Shown piece by piece: positions 19,051 through 30,418 of a stretch of 37,362 nucleotides of DNA. This stretch comes from Methylobacterium persicinum (GTDB lineage Bacteria > Pseudomonadota > Alphaproteobacteria > Rhizobiales > Beijerinckiaceae). The first letter of the stretch is position 1; every line of letters begins with the position of its first letter. Location of the stretch: NCBI RefSeq assembly GCF_022179525.1, contig NZ_BPQX01000065.1:1-37362 (forward strand). Reading direction: 5' to 3'. The notes under the pieces were generated by a model, which was not told the DNA's origin, ran no database searches, and saw nothing but the letters and a program-made list of their open reading frames with translations. Position numbers and translations under genes: made by a program.

Positions 19051-20451
19051 CTAGTAGCGGTAGTGATCGGGCTTGAACGGGCCATTCTCCGCGACGCCGA
19101 TATACGAGGCCTGATCCGGCCGAAGCTTCGAGAGCTTGGCCCCGATCTTTTCCAAATGCAGGGCGGCGACCTTCTCATCCAGGGCCTTGGGCAGGGTGTA
19201 AACCTGGCGCTCGTACTTGCCCGGGTTGGTCCAGAGTTCGATCTGGGCCAGCGTCTGGTTGGTGAACGAGGCCGACATCACGAAGGACGGATGGCCCGTG
19301 GCGTTGCCGAGGTTCACGAGGCGACCCTCCGACAGGAGGATGATGCGGTGGCCGTCGGCGAACTCGATCTCGTCGACCTGCGGCTTGATGTTGTTCCACT
19401 TCAGGTTCTTCAGGCCGGCGACCTGGATCTCGTTGTCGAAGTGGCCGATGTTGCAGACGATCGCCCGGTCCTTCATCGCCCGCATGTGGTCGAGGGTGAT
19501 GATGTCCCGGTTGCCGGTGGCGGTGACGAAGATGTCGGCGCGCGGGGCGGCCTCTTCCATCGTCACGACCTCGTAGCCTTCCATCGCGGCCTGGAGCGCG
19601 CAGATCGGGTCGATCTCCGAGACCATGACGCGGCAGCCGGCATTGCGGAGCGAGGCGGCCGAGCCCTTACCCACGTCGCCGAAGCCGGCGACCATGGCCA
19701 CCTTGCCGGCCATCATCACGTCGGTGCCCCGGCGGATGCCGTCCACCAGGGATTCCTTGCAGCCGTAGAGGTTGTCGAATTTCGACTTGGTGACCGAATC
19801 GTTCACGTTGATGGCGGGGAAGAGCAGCTTGCCTTCCTTGGCCAGGATGTAGAGGCGATGGACGCCCGTGGTCGTCTCCTCGGAGACGCCCTTGATCGAC
19901 TCGGCCAAGCCGGCGAACCAGCCCTTCGGCTTTTCGGCAAGCTTCTTCTTCAGCAGGGCGAAGAAGATCTCTTCCTCCTCCGAGCCGGGCTTGTCGAGGA
20001 ACGCCGTGTCGCCATTCTCGGCGCGCAGGCCCAGATGCACGAACATCGTGGCGTCGCCGCCGTCGTCCAGGATCATGTTCGGCATCCCGCCGTCATGCCA
20101 GTCGAACAGGCGGGAGGTGTAATCCCAGTACTCTTCCAGGGTCTCACCCTTCACGGCGAAGACCGGGATGCCCGCGGCGGCGATAGCGGCCGCGGCATGG
20201 TCCTGGGTCGAATAGATGTTGCAGGAGACCCAGCGGATGTCGGCGCCGAGCGCCTTCAGGGTCTCGATCAGGACGGCGGTCTGGATCGTCATGTGAAGCG
20301 ATCCGGCGATCTTCGCGCCCTTGAGCGGCTGGCTCGGGCCGTACTCCTCGCGGACGGACATCAGGCCGGGCATTTCGCTCTCGGCGATCGAGATTTCCTT
20401 CCGGCCGTAATCGGCCAGACCGATATCCCTGACGATGTAATCCTTGGCCAT
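19051..20451 (-). CDS. ahcY: Adenosylhomocysteinase (S-adenosylhomocysteine hydrolase)
   Basis: Hydrolyses S-adenosylhomocysteine to homocysteine and adenosine, clearing the inhibitor left after SAM-dependent methylation; NAD+ is a bound cofactor. At 466 residues it is the long bacterial form with the insert after about residue 150. Visible motifs include [16 protein letters not shown], the NAD-binding [12 protein letters not shown], and the C-terminal KPDHYRY that closes on NAD. Start ATG 20449-20451 has AGGAG at 6-base spacing; the frame extends 15 codons further but without a site. A palindrome 70 bases upstream may be its operator, and a strong terminator follows. In methylotrophs it also supports a heavy SAM cycle, but nothing here shows growth mode. 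Confidence 0.98.
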   Translation of the reverse strand: MAKDYIVRDIGLADYGRKEISIAESEMPGLMSVREEYGPSQPLKGAKIAGSLHMTIQTAVLIETLKALGADIRWVSCNIYSTQDHAAAAIAAAGIPVFAVKGETLEEYWDYTSRLFDWHDGGMPNMILDDGGDATMFVHLGLRAENGDTAFLDKPGSEEEEIFFALLKKKLAEKPKGWFAGLAESIKGVSEETTTGVHRLYILAKEGKLLFPAINVNDSVTKSKFDNLYGCKESLVDGIRRGTDVMMAGKVAMVAGFGDVGKGSAASLRNAGCRVMVSEIDPICALQAAMEGYEVVTMEEAAPRADIFVTATGNRDIITLDHMRAMKDRAIVCNIGHFDNEIQVAGLKNLKWNNIKPQVDEIEFADGHRIILLSEGRLVNLGNATGHPSFVMSASFTNQTLAQIELWTNPGKYERQVYTLPKALDEKVAALHLEKIGAKLSKLRPDQASYIGVAENGPFKPDHYRY

Positions 20452-20521
20452 GCGGGGCTCCTCGCTCGCGTTGCGATCCGGGCGTGGACCTAGCACTTCG
20501 CAAGCGGGGAAGCAATCAAGA

Positions 20522-20539
20522 CATAAAGATGTCTTTATG
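20522..20539. promoter_or_regulatory. Palindromic operator candidate upstream of ahcY
   Basis: CATAAAGA-TG-TCTTTATG: perfect 8-bp arms around 2 bases, an AT-rich island in GC-rich DNA, 70 bases before the ahcY start. It resembles, as I remember them, operators of ArsR-family regulators of methionine/SAM metabolism (SahR). No such regulator gene is in the window. The palindrome is certain; the assignment is an inference. Confidence 0.6.
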
Positions 20540-20584
20540 CGACCTCGGAGGCGGCACCGGGCCGGAGCCCGGCGCGACCTTCCC

Positions 20585-21007
20585 TCATGACCGGTCGGAC
20601 GACCGCATTAGCCAGCCGAGGCCGAAGGCGACGGCGGCCACCAGGGCCAGGGTGGTCGTGCGGTTCTCGTCGGCGCGGCGGGCGATCTCCCGGCCGTGAT
20701 GCTCCGCGCGCGAGCGGACATGGCGACCGTGCCGGACGGCTTCGTCGGCGAAAGCCTCGCCGCGGGAGCGGGCTTCCTCGGCCAGGGACCGGGCGCGGTC
20801 GCGGCCTTCCTCGTAGAGGTGTTCGCCTTCGCGGCGCAGGTCGTGGGCGGTCTCGCGAGCCCGGCCGTAGGCGTACTGCGCGGCGCCCGCGGCCTGATCG
20901 TAGGCTCCTTCGACCTGCCGGCCGGGCTGTCCGCGCAGGGCGCCAGCCGCCGTCTTCACCCGGCCGCGCAGGTGGCGGACGCCACCCTCCATCCGATCCT
21001 TGTTCAT
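20585..21007 (-). CDS. CsbD-like stress protein with C-terminal membrane anchor
   Basis: A 140-residue protein. The first ~45 residues ([20 protein letters not shown], then [14 protein letters not shown]) match the CsbD family, small general-stress proteins. The middle is a charged, Arg/Glu/Ala-rich amphipathic helix (about 48-112) like the ElaB/YqjD (DUF883) proteins. The end is one membrane helix ([17 protein letters not shown], 118-134). So it looks like a CsbD head joined to a DUF883-style stalk and anchor, probably facing the cytoplasm. ATG 21005-21007 has GGAGGG 5 bases upstream. An EcfG-type promoter sits before it, in line with general-stress control. Molecular function of either family is not known. 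Confidence 0.8.
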   Translation of the reverse strand: MNKDRMEGGVRHLRGRVKTAAGALRGQPGRQVEGAYDQAAGAAQYAYGRARETAHDLRREGEHLYEEGRDRARSLAEEARSRGEAFADEAVRHGRHVRSRAEHHGREIARRADENRTTTLALVAAVAFGLGWLMRSSDRS

Positions 21008-21028
21008 CGTATCCCTCCGTTCCAGAAG

Positions 21029-21047
21029 GGCGGCGCAACGCCGCCCG
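21029..21047 (-). terminator. Hairpin downstream of kup (possible terminator)
   Basis: An 8-bp stem (21029-21036 with 21040-21047, all G/C) with a 3-base loop lies about 60 bases past the kup stop. On the minus strand it is followed only by TTCT, so it is a weak intrinsic terminator. It also falls in the leader of the CsbD-like gene transcribed from the promoter at 21065-21089, where it would form in the 5' untranslated RNA. Confidence 0.4.
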
Positions 21048-21064
21048 GCTGTCCAGCCGTTCGA

Positions 21065-21089
21065 ACGAAAGGCGACGGCTCAGGTTCCG
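21065..21089 (-). promoter_or_regulatory. EcfG-type general stress promoter
   Basis: The minus strand reads GGAAC (21085-21089), a 16-base spacer, then CGTT (21065-21068). This is an exact match to the EcfG sigma factor consensus GGAAC-N16/17-CGTT of Alphaproteobacteria. It lies about 60 bases before the CsbD-like gene and points at it. The match is direct; that EcfG uses it is an inference strengthened by the stress-family product. Confidence 0.75.
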
Positions 21090-21105
21090 CGGCGGGAGGA
21101 TGGGG

Positions 21106-23049
21106 TCAGATCTCGATCTCGGTTCCCACCTCCACAACCTGCCGGGTCGGCACGCCGAAGAAGGCCCCCGTCCGCTCGGCATTGCGCTGCATGAAGGCGA
21201 ACAGGTTCTCCCGCCACGTCGCCATGCCCCTCTGGTCGCTCTTAGGGATCACGGTTTCGTGCCCGATGAAGACGGTGACGTCGCCGACACACTGCGGGGG
21301 GAGGTGACGGGACTCGACGGCGCAGGCGATCCCCTCCGGGATCGATGCTTCCTCCATGAAGCCATACCGCAGCACCACCCGGAAGAAGTCGGGCGCCAGC
21401 ACCGTCACGTGGGCGCGTTCCTCGAGGGGCACGGTCGGCGTCTCGTCGTACAACGCCGTGACGATCAGCACCCGCTCGTGGAGGGCGTGGCTGCGTTCGA
21501 CAAACCGGGAGAGATGAAGCGGGATGCCGTGCACGGCCGACGACAGGAACGCGGCGGTGCCGGGCAGCCGGGTGAGCTTCTGGTGCTGAAGGCCGGCGAG
21601 GAATGCGTCTTCCGGCTGGCGCAAGCCGGCCCTTGCCTCTTCCACGAGCATGTTGCCCTTGCGCCATGTGAGCATCATCAGCGCGACGATGCCGGCCAGG
21701 ACCAGGGGAAACCACCCACCCTCCATGATCTTCACGCTGTTGGCGCCGAAGAACACGAGGTCGATGGCGAGGAAGAACCCGTTCACCGCGAAGACCGCGA
21801 TCGGGTTGTACCCCCACTTCAGGGCGATGAGCGCCGCGAGAAGGGTCGTGATCGCCATCAGCATGGAGACGGCGATGCCGTAGGCACCAGCCAGGGCATC
21901 GGAGGAGCCGAAGACGACCACCGCGACGAGGGTGGCGACGCCCAGGAGCCAGTTGACCCCCGGCACGTAGATCTGTCCCCGCTCGTCGCGGGCCGTCTGC
22001 ACGATCCGCATGGCCGGCAGGAAGCCGAGCTGGATCGATTGCTGGGTCAGGGAGAACACGCCCGAGATGATGGCCTGCGAGGCGATGATCGTCGCCAGCG
22101 TCGCGAGGCCCACCAGCGGGATGTGCGCCCAGTCCGGCGCGAGGCGGAAGAACGGGTTCTCGATGGCGTCGGGCTCGGTGAGGAGCAGCGCGCCCTGGCC
22201 GAAATAGTTCAGCACCAGGGCGGGCAGCACCAGGGCGAACCATGCGATCCGGATGGGTCGGGCGCCGAAATGGCCGAGGTCGGCATACATCGCCTCGCCG
22301 CCGGTCACCGCGAGGAAGGCGGCGCCAAGCATGGCGAAGCTCACGCCCCAGCCGGCATGGAACAGGAAGTCCACCGCGCGCAGGGGGTTGAGCCCCTCCA
22401 GGATCTGCGGCGCATGGATGATCGATCCGATGCCGAGCAACCCCAGCGCCGCGAACCAGATCAGCATCACCGGCCCGAAGATCCGTCCGATCCTGGCGAC
22501 CCCTTGGAATTGCACGGCGAACAGGCCGACGAGGATCGCGAGGGTGATCGGCACGACGTAATGCCCGAGGGCGGGAGCATCGACCTTCAGGCCCTCGACC
22601 GCGGAGAGGACCGAGATCGCGGGCGTGATCGCCCCGTCGCCGTAGAGGAGCGCCGCCCCGATCAAGCCGACGACGAGGAGCAGGGCCTGCCACGTTCCCG
22701 GCCGCGCCTGGCGGGCGCCGAGCAGGGCCAGCATGGCGACGATGCCCCCCTCCCCACGGTTGTCGGCCCGCAGGATCAGGATCGCGTATTTGAGGGAGAC
22801 GATGAGGATCAGCGCCCAGAAGATCAGAGAGACCGCGCCAACCACAGCCAGGGGCGAAACGGTCCCCCCGCCGGCCGCCTTCACGGCCTCCTTGTAAGCA
22901 TAGAGCGGACTCGTCCCGATATCCCCGTAGACGACGCCGAGGGCTCCGAGGAGGAGGGCCGGGCTCAGCCGCTTGTGTCCGGGGTTCGACGTCCCCGTAT
23001 CCGGGGAGGCGGCGGCAGGCGAACTGGCCGTGGCGAGGGAGTGGCTCAA
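21106..23049 (-). CDS. kup: KUP-family potassium uptake transporter
   Basis: A K+/H+ symporter of the KUP/HAK family. The signature GALGVVYGDIGTSPLYAYKE is near the start, followed by about 12 membrane helices and a cytoplasmic C-terminal region of about 150 residues. GDGAITPAISVLSAVEGLK and FQGVARIGRIFGPVMLIWF are typical of the family. The start is uncertain: TTG 23047-23049 (giving MSHSLATASS..., 647 residues) follows GGAGGA at short spacing, while GTG 23080-23082 adds 11 residues but lacks a spaced site. It lies 205 bases after bioD on the same strand, with a GTGA-N6-TCAC palindrome in between. Confidence 0.95.
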   Translation of the reverse strand: MSHSLATASSPAAASPDTGTSNPGHKRLSPALLLGALGVVYGDIGTSPLYAYKEAVKAAGGGTVSPLAVVGAVSLIFWALILIVSLKYAILILRADNRGEGGIVAMLALLGARQARPGTWQALLLVVGLIGAALLYGDGAITPAISVLSAVEGLKVDAPALGHYVVPITLAILVGLFAVQFQGVARIGRIFGPVMLIWFAALGLLGIGSIIHAPQILEGLNPLRAVDFLFHAGWGVSFAMLGAAFLAVTGGEAMYADLGHFGARPIRIAWFALVLPALVLNYFGQGALLLTEPDAIENPFFRLAPDWAHIPLVGLATLATIIASQAIISGVFSLTQQSIQLGFLPAMRIVQTARDERGQIYVPGVNWLLGVATLVAVVVFGSSDALAGAYGIAVSMLMAITTLLAALIALKWGYNPIAVFAVNGFFLAIDLVFFGANSVKIMEGGWFPLVLAGIVALMMLTWRKGNMLVEEARAGLRQPEDAFLAGLQHQKLTRLPGTAAFLSSAVHGIPLHLSRFVERSHALHERVLIVTALYDETPTVPLEERAHVTVLAPDFFRVVLRYGFMEEASIPEGIACAVESRHLPPQCVGDVTVFIGHETVIPKSDQRGMATWRENLFAFMQRNAERTGAFFGVPTRQVVEVGTEIEI

Positions 23050-23159
23050 CGGTCCTCCGGCACTCGTCTGCGGAGGCCACACGCCTCACCGCGTCTCAGC
23101 TAAGCGCCGCGTCATGACCGTCCAGCGACGCGAGCTCCGAGTCCCTGACATAATTTCTG

Positions 23160-23175
23160 AGTGATTTCGATCACT
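23160..23175. promoter_or_regulatory. CRP/FNR-like palindrome upstream of kup
   Basis: AGTGAT-TTCG-ATCACT is a perfect 6-bp-arm palindrome. Its core GTGA-N6-TCAC equals the core of CRP-family operators. It lies about 110 bases before the chosen kup start and 78 bases past the bioD stop (minus strand). The palindrome is direct; a CRP/FNR-type regulator acting on kup is an inference. Confidence 0.4.
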
Positions 23176-23253
23176 TTGCCGCGAAGGGCAGAAAAGGACC
23201 CGTCGGTCGGACCATCCAGCACTCGCCCGGAACAAAGCGTGGCCGGACGCCGA

Positions 23254-23933
23254 TCAGGCTTCCGGCTGCGAGACGAGGGTCGCCAAAGCGTCCGGCGCGG
23301 CAGCGCCACGGATCATGCAGAAGACCGGACAGGCAACATGCCGTCCGATGGCCTCGGCCACCGTCTCCGGGGGAGTCGGGGCGCCCTCACTCTCGCTGAC
23401 TACCACCGCCCGGAGGGACGATCCGCGCAGCCGCAGTACTTCTGTCGCCGTGAGGGCATGGCTGATCGCCCCGAGATAGCTGCCCGAAACGAGGATGACG
23501 GGAAGGGCCAGGGCCTCGATCCAGTCGAGCCCCGTGGCCTCGGGGGTGATCGGGCTCATCAGCCCGCCGACGCCCTCGACCACCACGGGGCGATCGGCGG
23601 TCGCGATCCGCGTGCGGCACCACGCTGCGATCTCGTCCAGGGACACCTGCCGGCCCTCGCGGGCGGCGGCCTGATCGGGGGCGAGGGGCGCCGCGAACCG
23701 CCAGGGCGAGCATGCGTCCACCGTGGCGGCCTCGACCGGAAGCCCCTGGGCCGCCAGGAGGCGGGCGGTGTCGCTGTCGGCGAAAGCCGGATCGTCGAGC
23801 GGCGGCACACCACTCGCCAACGGCTTAAGGGCGAGGACCGGTCCGGTCTCGCGAAGGCGGCGCACCAGCGCCGCCGTCACGTAGGTCTTGCCGATCTCCG
23901 TCCCCGCTCCGGCGACGAAGAGGGCCGGCGCGC

Positions 23934-23937
<4 letters not shown>
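23254..23937 (-). CDS. bioD: Dethiobiotin synthetase BioD
   Basis: Closes the ureido ring of biotin precursor: diaminopelargonate + CO2 + ATP to dethiobiotin. A P-loop [11 protein letters not shown] is at residues 10-20, LALKPLASG at about 35-43 carries the conserved Lys, and [13 protein letters not shown] lies at about 118-130. At 227 residues it is family length. The start GTG 23935-23937 overlaps the TGA of secA in the four bases GTGA, so it is translationally coupled to secA. No other bio gene is in the window, which is unusual since bioD commonly sits with bioF/bioA/bioB. Confidence 0.94.
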
Positions 23938-26819
<2,882 letters not shown>

Positions 26820-27081
26820 CGTAAACCTGCGGACGGGCGGGCCCGCCGACGGACGTGACGTCGCGGGCCGGCCTGGGCGGAATGGGGCGGCTTATAGAGG
26901 TAAACATCGACCGGTGCACCTGAAAGAGCCGGAGCCCAGATTGGTTGCCCGAGAACGGCCGCGCTTGCCTTCTCCGGCCAGCCGGGCCACCTCTCCCGCC
27001 GCTGGACGGGCGGCGCAGGCGGGGTTCGGAATGCCCCTGCCGCCGGACCGGCGGACCGATATGTCGACCGAGGTATTCCCC

Positions 27082-28008
27082 ATGCCGACCCTTGCCCTGC
27101 TCCGGCGCGGTAGCGCGCTCGCGCTGGCGCTCGCCCTCTCCGGCGCCGCAGCAGCCCAGACGCCCCCGGCCGCCACGGCGCAGGCCGGTAAGCCCGCCGA
27201 GGCCACCGCCTCCGTCGATCCGGCCGCCGTCGTCGCGACGGTGAACGGCCAGCCGATCACCCAGGCCGACCTCGCCGTGGCGGCCGACGACCCGGCCCTG
27301 TCCCTCCCGGGCGTGGACGAGGCGCAGAAGAAAAACCTTCTCGTCGATTACATGGTCGACCTGAAGGTCGGCGCGCAGGCGGCCGAGGCGGCCAAGGTCG
27401 GCGAAACCGCCGACTTCAAGCGCAAGCTCGCCTACTTCCGGGACAAGCTTCTCCTGGACGACTACCTCGAGCAGGAGGCCAAGAAGGCGGTGACGCCCGA
27501 AGCCGAGCATGCGATCTACGACCAGTCGGTCAAGCTCATGAAGCCCGAGGAGGAAGTGCACGCCCGGCACATCCTCGTGGACAACGAGGCCGAGGCGAAG
27601 AAGATCGCCGCACGGATCAAGGGCGGCGAGGATTTCGCCAAGGTCGCGGCCGAGACCTCCAAGGATCCAGGTTCGAAGGCCGAGGGCGGTGATCTCGGCT
27701 GGTTCACGAAGGAGCGGATGGTCCCCGAATTCGCCACGGCTGCCTTCGCCATGAAGCCCGGTCAGGTCTCCGATCCGGTGAAGACGCAATTCGGCTGGCA
27801 CGTCATCAAGGTCGAGGAGATGCGCACCAAGCCGCAGCCGACCTTCGATGAGCTGAAGGATCAGATCGACCAGCACCTGATCCGCAAGGCGCAGCAGGAC
27901 GTGATCCTGAAGCTGCGGGCCGAGGCGAAGATCGATCGCAAGGATGCGCCCACGGAGGGAGCCCCCGCCGCCACCCCTGCCGCGCCGCCCCCGCCGACCG
28001 TGAAGTAA
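27082..28008 (+). CDS. Periplasmic parvulin-type peptidyl-prolyl isomerase
   Basis: A SurA/PrsA-like foldase: signal peptide MPTLALLRRGSALALALALS...AAA (cleavage near 25), N-terminal chaperone segment (VATVNGQPITQADLAVA... about 50-150), a single PpiC rotamase domain (158-248: VHARHILV, GGDLGWFTKERMVPEF, TQFGWHVIKVEE), and a Pro/Ala-rich tail. I chose ATG 27082 because GAGG lies 8 bases upstream and the signal peptide then begins correctly. ATG 27061 would add 7 residues and sits directly after a CCGCCGG-A-CCGGCGG palindrome. It acts on proteins delivered by the divergently encoded SecA; specific clients are unknown. Confidence 0.92.
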   Translation: MPTLALLRRGSALALALALSGAAAAQTPPAATAQAGKPAEATASVDPAAVVATVNGQPITQADLAVAADDPALSLPGVDEAQKKNLLVDYMVDLKVGAQAAEAAKVGETADFKRKLAYFRDKLLLDDYLEQEAKKAVTPEAEHAIYDQSVKLMKPEEEVHARHILVDNEAEAKKIAARIKGGEDFAKVAAETSKDPGSKAEGGDLGWFTKERMVPEFATAAFAMKPGQVSDPVKTQFGWHVIKVEEMRTKPQPTFDELKDQIDQHLIRKAQQDVILKLRAEAKIDRKDAPTEGAPAATPAAPPPPTVK

Positions 28009-28023
28009 GGCTTACCCATCCCT

Positions 28024-28067
28024 CGTCCTCATCCGGAAGCGGCGAGAGCCGCGTCAGGATGAGGACG
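28024..28067. repeat. REP-like palindrome after the parvulin gene
   Basis: Perfect 11-bp arms (CGTCCTCATCC at 28024-28034 and its complement at 28057-28067) enclose a second small hairpin GCGGC-GAGA-GCCGC. It lies between convergent genes. As I recall, GTCCTCATCC-type palindromes are common dispersed repeats in Hyphomicrobiales. It may also act as a bidirectional transcription stop, though it has no T-run. Confidence 0.7.
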
Positions 28068-28085
28068 GACCCGGGGATCTACGAA

Positions 28086-28244
28086 TCAGTAGGGCCGGTC
28101 GGGCTTGGTGATGTAGCTCGAATGGCCCGCCGGCCGGGGGGTGACGCCGAGCGATTCCAGTTCGGAAAGACGCCGTGACTCCGAGAGCCGGTCCAGCAGA
28201 ATGACCAGGATCCACGGACAGGCGATACCGATAAAGAACGCCAC
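28086..28244 (-). CDS. Small 52-residue single-pass membrane protein
   Basis: GTG at 28242-28244 is preceded by GGGAGGG at 7-base spacing. The frame reads M-A-F-F-I-G-I-A-C-P-W-I-L-V-I-L-L-D-R-L, one membrane helix, then a charged segment (SESRRLSELESLG) and a Pro/Tyr-containing tail ending R-P-Y and TGA. The strong ribosome site and the sensible hydrophobic-then-charged layout argue that it is real. The N-terminus is probably outside or short, with the charged tail in the cytoplasm. I do not recognise a family. It is about 200 bases downstream of hemH on the same strand and convergent with the parvulin gene. Confidence 0.7.
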   Translation of the reverse strand: MAFFIGIACPWILVILLDRLSESRRLSELESLGVTPRPAGHSSYITKPDRPY

Positions 28245-28362
28245 GTGACGACCCTCCCGATTGGACCGGACTCATATCCGCAACATGGGATGATAGGCCG
28301 CCCCGACGCCGCAGCAAGCACTGGCGTAAAGGGATTCGTGTGTGAAGCCGCTGCGCGTCCTT

Positions 28363-28378
28363 CATTGCGCTCGCAATG
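28363..28378. repeat. Short palindrome of the CATTGCG repeat type
   Basis: CATTGCG-CT-CGCAATG with 7-bp arms. Its sequence shares the CATTGCGAGCGC core of the larger inverted repeat at 32854-32947, so both likely belong to the same dispersed repeat family. The rest of 28245-28447 holds no gene that I can support. Confidence 0.55.
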
Positions 28379-28447
28379 GTGGGATCGGGAGGTCACCGTA
28401 GCCGCCCTGCAAGCGCCGCCGCTCCTACCCCACACCGCCCCGCCGGC

Positions 28448-29530
28448 TCATACCCAGCCCTGCAACTCCCGCCGGACCACGTTCTCGATCACGCGCATGC
28501 CGAGATCGCTGTCGTTGAGACAGGGAATGTAGGCGAACTGCTCGCCGCCATTCTCCTCGAAGTAATGCCGGTTCTCGCCGTCGAGCTCTTCCAGGGTCTC
28601 CAGGCAGTCGGCCGTGAAGCCGGGGGCCACGATGGCCATGCGCTTCACGCCGGACTTGGCCAGGGTCTGAACCGTCTCGTCGGTGTAGGGCTTCAGCCAT
28701 TCCTCGTTGCCGAAGCGCGACTGGAACGTCACCCGCATCCGCTCCGGCGAGAAGCCGAGGGCCTCGCGGATGAGCCGCCCGGTCTTGTGGCACTGGCAGT
28801 GGTAGGGGTCGCCCTTCAGCAGATAGCTGCGCGGCACGCCGTGGAACGAGGTGAGGATCACCTCGGGCTCGAAATCGAGCTTGGCGAGACCCTCCCGGAT
28901 CGATTGCGCCATCGCCTCGATGTAGACCGGGTCGTCGTGATAGGGCGGCGATACCCGAACCGTGGGCTGCCAGCGCATGTCCATGAGTGCCCGGAACGCC
29001 TGATCGCAGGCCGTGGCCGACGTCGCCGCGGCATATTGCGGATAGAGCGGGACAAGCAGGATGCGGTCGCAGCCCTGGTCGAGGAGGGCCTGGAGGCGGC
29101 CCGCCACCTCCGGCTTGCCGTAGCGCATCGCCCAATCGACCACGACGCTATCGCCCATCGCCGCCTGAAGCTTCTCGCTCTGGCCGCGGGTGATGGTCTT
29201 GAGGGGACCCTCGTCCAGCTCGTTGTTCCAGACACTGGCGTAGTCCCGGCCCTTCGGCCCCGGCCGCTTCGACAGGATGATGAGGTTAAGGAGGGGCCAC
29301 CAGATCAGCCGCGGCACTTCGATGACCCGGCGGTCGGACAGAAATTCCTTGAGGTAGCGGCGCATCGGCCAGTAGCTCGTGCCCTCCGGCGTGCCGAGGT
29401 TCATGAGCAGAACGCCGACCCGGCCCCAACGGACCTGCGGATGGTCCGCGGGAAGGCTGAAGGTGCCGTGATCGCCGGAGGCGACGGGCCGGTTGGGGGC
29501 GAGCGCGGCTGGTTCGATGCGTTCGTTCAT
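28448..29530 (-). CDS. hemH: Ferrochelatase
   Basis: Inserts Fe2+ into protoporphyrin IX, the last step of heme synthesis. Active-site His230 lies in ILTSFHGVPRSY and the conserved acidic residue Glu311 in TADCLETLEEL. VGVLLMNLGTPEG (38-50) and LVPLYPQYAAATSATA are family signatures. At 360 residues it is normal, with an N-terminal extension of about 35 residues before the core. Start ATG 29528-29530. Divergent from ung across 194 bases. No other heme gene is nearby. Confidence 0.96.
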   Translation of the reverse strand: MNERIEPAALAPNRPVASGDHGTFSLPADHPQVRWGRVGVLLMNLGTPEGTSYWPMRRYLKEFLSDRRVIEVPRLIWWPLLNLIILSKRPGPKGRDYASVWNNELDEGPLKTITRGQSEKLQAAMGDSVVVDWAMRYGKPEVAGRLQALLDQGCDRILLVPLYPQYAAATSATACDQAFRALMDMRWQPTVRVSPPYHDDPVYIEAMAQSIREGLAKLDFEPEVILTSFHGVPRSYLLKGDPYHCQCHKTGRLIREALGFSPERMRVTFQSRFGNEEWLKPYTDETVQTLAKSGVKRMAIVAPGFTADCLETLEELDGENRHYFEENGGEQFAYIPCLNDSDLGMRVIENVVRRELQGWV

Positions 29531-29724
29531 CAGAGCGTTCCGGCGCCCCGGCGCCGATTCCTTCCTGGTCTGCGGTCAGACCCGCGACGGTGCGGGACCG
29601 CCCCTATGTATGTCGCCGGAGGGCTGCGGCGAAGGAGGTGCCGGGCTTAGGGTCCCACCCGCCTACCGGTATACGGACACGACCCACGGCGGCAACCGCC
29701 GGATCACCAGGACCTCCGAAGACG

Positions 29725-30414
29725 ATGACCGCACGGCCCGTCGCCGCCGCCCTCTCCGCCTTTCGCAAGACCGGTTCCCCTTGGCTCGGCCTCCCGTTCT
29801 TCCGCGAGGGAGCCGCCGACGAGGTGGCCGAACGGATCGATGGACGCATTGCCGCAGGGGCGAAAGTGTTGCCGGAACCGGGCGATATCTTCCGGGCTTT
29901 GCGCGAAACGCCCCTCCCGTCGGTGAAGGCCGTCATCCTGGGCCAGGACCCGTATCCGACGCCGGGGGACGCCAACGGCCTCGCCTTCTCCTATGTCGGC
30001 CGCGGGCGGCTGCCGGCGTCCCTGCGGGTGATCCTCGCGGAGGCCGGCTCGCCGCGCGATGCCGGGGGCGATCTCACGCCTTGGGCGCGACAAGGCGTCC
30101 TGCTCCTCAACAGCGCCCTCACTGTCGAAGCGGGCAAGGCGGGGGCGCACCTGCGCGAGGGCTGGGCGGCCCTCACCGATCAGGCCGTCTCCGCCGTCGC
30201 GGAGCGGGACGAACCCGCCGTGTTCCTCCTGTGGGGCGCGCAGGCGCGCGCCCGCGCCGGGCTCATCGACCCGGAGCGCCACGCGGTCATCGAGAGCGGC
30301 CATCCCTCGCCGCTGAACCGGGCCCGGGACTTCCCGGGCTCCGATCCGTTCGGCCGCGCCAACGCGTGGCTGACCGGGCAGGGCCGGGCGCCGATCACGT
30401 GGCGCCTCGGATGA
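29725..30414 (+). CDS. ung: Uracil-DNA glycosylase (family 1)
   Basis: Removes uracil from DNA to start base excision repair. Motif A reads ILGQDPYPTPGDANGLAFSY with catalytic Asp75. LLLNSALTV (126-134) and the minor-groove loop IESGHPSPLN with catalytic His193 complete the site. The usual GQDPYH has Pro in place of His at the sixth position (residue 78). Catalytic residues are unaffected. At 229 residues it is Ung length. ATG 29725 is chosen because family homology begins there; the upstream part of the frame is Arg/Pro-rich non-family sequence. It ends 4 bases from the convergent gene at 30419. Confidence 0.93.
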   Translation: MTARPVAAALSAFRKTGSPWLGLPFFREGAADEVAERIDGRIAAGAKVLPEPGDIFRALRETPLPSVKAVILGQDPYPTPGDANGLAFSYVGRGRLPASLRVILAEAGSPRDAGGDLTPWARQGVLLLNSALTVEAGKAGAHLREGWAALTDQAVSAVAERDEPAVFLLWGAQARARAGLIDPERHAVIESGHPSPLNRARDFPGSDPFGRANAWLTGQGRAPITWRLG

Positions 30415-30418
30415 AGCT

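Noticed and set aside
16838-19054. A 738-codon plus-strand open frame opposite divL
   Set aside because: An antisense shadow of a gene with complete kinase motifs.
20452-20584. A SAM or SAH riboswitch in the ahcY leader
   Set aside because: No aptamer pattern I know could be folded by eye; only the palindrome and GC hairpins are present.
20587-23103. An 838-codon plus-strand open frame opposite the CsbD-like gene and kup
   Set aside because: Arg/Asp/His-rich low-complexity shadow with no signature; it also crosses two real genes and their promoter.
27040-27054. CCGCCGG-A-CCGGCGG palindrome before the parvulin gene as an operator
   Set aside because: Pure G/C palindromes are common by chance in this composition, and nothing links it to a regulator.
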